The notes below the pieces were generated by a model. The model worked only from the letters and a program-made list of their open reading frames with translations. It ran no database searches and was not told where the DNA came from. A program made the translations under genes and the position numbers. Below are positions 4,742 through 6,774 of a stretch of DNA of 6,774 bases, piece after piece (the stretch's first letter is position 1; every line of letters starts with the position of its first letter). Origin of the DNA: Desulfovibrionaceae bacterium UBA6814 (GTDB lineage Bacteria; Desulfobacterota; Desulfovibrionia; Desulfovibrionales; Desulfovibrionaceae); contig DKEU01000201.1 in the NCBI GenBank assembly GCA_002452635.1, forward strand, positions 150 to 6,923, in the 5' to 3' direction.

Positions 4742-6493
4742 TTAGGTGTCCAACCCCAGCCGGGCCGCGGTCTCGGCCTTGGGCAGGCCGTCGGGGGTGA
4801 GGCCGCGGATGGCGTAGTATGCGGCGCGGGCCTTGAGGAACTCGGCGCGGTCCAGGGGGGGGACCGGGAACTCGCCGGCGTCGTCCCCGGGCTCGGTGAA
4901 GAAGCGGGGGGGCAGGTCGTCGTGCTCGGCCCCGAAGCCCCAGGCCGCGTTCATCATGCGCTCGCGGAAGATGATGCGCTCGCCCAGGCGCAGCAGATCC
5001 TGGGCCGAGCTCTCCACCCCGGTGACCGCGGTGTAGGCCTTGGCGTATTCCTCCAGGCTGGCCGCGAAGAACACGAACTTGCAGGCCGTGAGGCTGTCCA
5101 CCACCGCGTTGGCGTCCTCGGCGATCTTCACGATGCGGGCCTTGCCCGAGAAGGTGAAGCGGTCCGTGGCCACGGGCTTGCGCAGGATCTCGTGGCTCAC
5201 CGGGTACGCGCGCAGGTGGCAGCCGCCCCGGGTGGACACCGCATAGGCCAGGGCCATGCCGTAGGCCCCGCGCGGGTCGTAGGCGGGCAGCTCCAGGCCC
5301 TTCACCGCCATGGCCAGCTCGGGCCGGCCCCGGTCCGCGGCCAGGCGCGCCGCGCCTTGGGCCAGGTCCGCGCCCAGGCCCCTGCCGTGGCCCATGTCCT
5401 CCAGCAGCCCGAGCACCTGGTCCGGGGCCAGGTCCCGGCCGGTGAGCTCGCGATGGCAGGCCAGGGTGGAGCCCGCGCCGATGGTGTCCAGGCCCAGCCG
5501 GTTGCAGGCCGCGTTGGCCGCCACCACCAGCTCGGGGTCGGTGTTGCCGATGAGCGCGGTGAAGTGGCTCATGGTCTCGAACTCGGGCATGGAGCGGCCG
5601 TCGGACGCCACCTTCTTGCAGCGGATGTGGCAGCCGTGGCAGCCGTGCTTTTCGGGCCGGTAGCGCTCCTTGTAGGCGTAGGCGTTGAGGCCCGCGGCCT
5701 GTGGGAAGCGGGTGCGGGAGAAGTTGTCCGTGGGCATCATGCGCCGGCTGTCCATGAGGTCGAAGATGGAGCCGGTGCCGAAGCAGGAGAAGCCCTGGCT
5801 GCCCATGAGCGCGGGCGAGGCGTGGGTCAGGCGCAGGATTTCCTCGCGCGCGGCCTTGAGCAGGGCCGGGTCGGCCACCGCCACCTTGCCCGCGCCGCGC
5901 AGGGCGATGAACTTGATCCCCCGGTTGGCCAGGGCCAGGCCCAGACCGCCCCGGCCCGCGGCGTGGTGGCGGTCCACCTGCACCGAGGCCAGCAGCGCGC
6001 CGCTCTCCGCGGCCGGTCCCACGCAGGCCACGGACCCGTAGTCCTCGAGCCGCGCGAAAACCGCGTCCGTGCCCGCGCCGGCCAGGTCCCGGGCGTCCGC
6101 CAGGCGCACGGTCCCGGGCTCCACCACCAGGCCCGAGAGGTGCGGGGCGCGGCCGGTGAGCACCAGGGCGTCGAACCCGGCCCGCTTGAGGGTCACCCCC
6201 AGCCGGCCGCCCACCGAGGAGTCGCCCACCGTGCCGGTGAGCGGGGAGCGGCACATGAGGGTGGCCCGGCCCGGGGTGGGGGCGATGGTGCCCACCAGGG
6301 GGCCGGCGGCCAGGACAAAGGGCAGGTCCGGGTCGTCCCAGTCCCGCGGGCCGGCCGCCTGGAGGCGGCGGCCGGCCAGGCCCTTGCCGCCCAGGTCCCG
6401 GGCCAGGTCGCCGGGGGAGGGCTCTTCGATCTCCACCCGGCCGCTGGCCAGGTCCACGCGGGCGATGCGCCCGGTCCAGCCCTTCTGCGTCAT
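4742..6493 (-). CDS. aor: Aldehyde:ferredoxin oxidoreductase (tungsten/molybdenum bis-pterin enzyme)
   Basis: This 583-residue protein covers the whole AOR family, slightly shorter than the usual 600 or so. It oxidises aldehydes to acids, passing electrons to ferredoxin, in the cytoplasm of anaerobes. The N-terminal pterin-binding domain shows GRIARVDLASG (8-18), GGKGLAG (35-41), PGRATLMCRSPLTG (74-87) and HHAAGRGGLGLALANRGIK (176-194). The [4Fe-4S] ligands are C285, C288, C292 in CHGCHIRC and a distal C471 in SLTACKF, matching the C-x2-C-x3-C...C pattern of Pyrococcus AOR. PEFET (303-307) and CHLRAYP (425-431, H426) correspond to conserved active-site Glu and His positions. DPRGAYGMALAYA (406-418) is a further family signature. 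Start ATG 6491-6493 has GAGGAG about 10 nt upstream and overlaps the upstream stop as ATGA, so translation is probably coupled. The exact aldehyde, and W versus Mo, cannot be read from sequence. No MoaD-like gene follows. Confidence 0.97.
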   Translation of the reverse strand: MTQKGWTGRIARVDLASGRVEIEEPSPGDLARDLGGKGLAGRRLQAAGPRDWDDPDLPFVLAAGPLVGTIAPTPGRATLMCRSPLTGTVGDSSVGGRLGVTLKRAGFDALVLTGRAPHLSGLVVEPGTVRLADARDLAGAGTDAVFARLEDYGSVACVGPAAESGALLASVQVDRHHAAGRGGLGLALANRGIKFIALRGAGKVAVADPALLKAAREEILRLTHASPALMGSQGFSCFGTGSIFDLMDSRRMMPTDNFSRTRFPQAAGLNAYAYKERYRPEKHGCHGCHIRCKKVASDGRSMPEFETMSHFTALIGNTDPELVVAANAACNRLGLDTIGAGSTLACHRELTGRDLAPDQVLGLLEDMGHGRGLGADLAQGAARLAADRGRPELAMAVKGLELPAYDPRGAYGMALAYAVSTRGGCHLRAYPVSHEILRKPVATDRFTFSGKARIVKIAEDANAVVDSLTACKFVFFAASLEEYAKAYTAVTGVESSAQDLLRLGERIIFRERMMNAAWGFGAEHDDLPPRFFTEPGDDAGEFPVPPLDRAEFLKARAAYYAIRGLTPDGLPKAETAARLGLDT

Positions 6494-6774
6494 GGGCGGC
6501 GGGGGCTCCTCGGGTCCGCGGTCCAGGTGGCCCAGGCCTCGTCCGAGGGCAAGGCGGCCATGGCCTGCGGGTCCTCGCGGTAGTCCAGGGGGTCCTTGCA
6601 GTCGCGGTACAGGCGGGCGTCGAAGGGCAGCCAGTCGGTGCCGTCCACCCCGCGCCGGAACCGGCTTTGGGGCGAGGCGGGGAAGGCGCAGGCCACCTTG
6701 ATCCAACGGCTCTGCTCGCGGGAGATGCGGCGCACCTCGGCGGCCACCTCGGCCTGGTCCGCGTCCTGGGTGAA
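6490..6774 (-). CDS. Unrecognised protein, C-terminal 94 residues (5' end outside window)
   Basis: The frame is open from the right edge (first codon 6774-6772, Phe) to TGA at 6492-6490. An ATG-like start is absent; the GTG at 6747 is an internal Val, because the frame and its character continue upstream (FTQDADQAEVAAEVRRI). The visible tail is hydrophilic and rich in Arg, Asp and Trp, with WIKVACAFP, RFRRGVDGTDWLPFDARLY and RDCKDPLDYRED, and ends in a Pro/Arg tail. There are only two cysteines, no Fe-S motif and no membrane segment. I do not recognise a family. Its stop overlaps the oxidoreductase start by 4 nt, so it is probably co-translated with it and could be a partner or part of an electron-transfer subunit whose cofactor domains lie outside the window; that is inference. 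Confidence 0.75.
   Translation of the reverse strand, partial: FTQDADQAEVAAEVRRISREQSRWIKVACAFPASPQSRFRRGVDGTDWLPFDARLYRDCKDPLDYREDPQAMAALPSDEAWATWTADPRSPRRP

Noticed and set aside
4730..6583. 617-residue plus-strand open frame opposite the oxidoreductase gene
   Set aside because: It is Gly/Ala/His/Arg-rich antisense translation of a GC-rich gene whose minus-strand product is unmistakably AOR.

Overview
The window is GC-rich, gene-dense bacterial DNA. The gene content (a tungsten/molybdenum aldehyde:ferredoxin oxidoreductase, a DsbA-like thioredoxin-fold protein, a class II aldolase-like protein) and the base composition suggest an anaerobic deltaproteobacterium, most likely a Desulfovibrio-type sulfate reducer. 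That assignment rests on gene style only. No rRNA, tRNA, CRISPR array or transposase gene is visible.

Layout. (1) 1-348, plus strand: the C-terminal part of a DsbA-family thioredoxin-fold protein, cut by the left edge. (2) 349-581: a convergent intergenic region with five GGGG runs and a long foldback, two 28-30 nt arms around a 115-nt structured core, probably serving as a two-way terminator. (3) 582-1748, minus: a class II aldolase/adducin-family protein with an unusual cysteine-rich insert and an apparently degenerate N-terminal half-domain. (4) 1808-4426, minus: a compact three-gene cassette, in transcription order a two-TM membrane protein with a CBS-like cytoplasmic part, a metal-ligand-rich DUF6765-type protein, and a lipoprotein. 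Each start has a strong Shine-Dalgarno sequence. (5) 4427-4741: a 315-bp gap holding the cassette's leader, two GC hairpins and an AT-rich block with several palindromes. (6) 4742-6493, minus: a full-length aldehyde:ferredoxin oxidoreductase. (7) 6490-6774, minus: the C-terminal end of an unrecognised protein whose stop overlaps the AOR start (ATGA).

How they fit together. The oxidoreductase and the unidentified upstream gene are translationally coupled and probably one operon, running on past the right edge. The membrane/DUF6765/lipoprotein trio looks like a separate operon that could bridge inner membrane, cytoplasm and envelope. Its function is unknown, and it is the best candidate here for an undescribed system. 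The aldolase gene follows the trio on the same strand after 59 bp but lacks a good ribosome binding site, so its membership in that operon is uncertain. The DsbA-like gene is on the opposite strand and converges on the aldolase gene.
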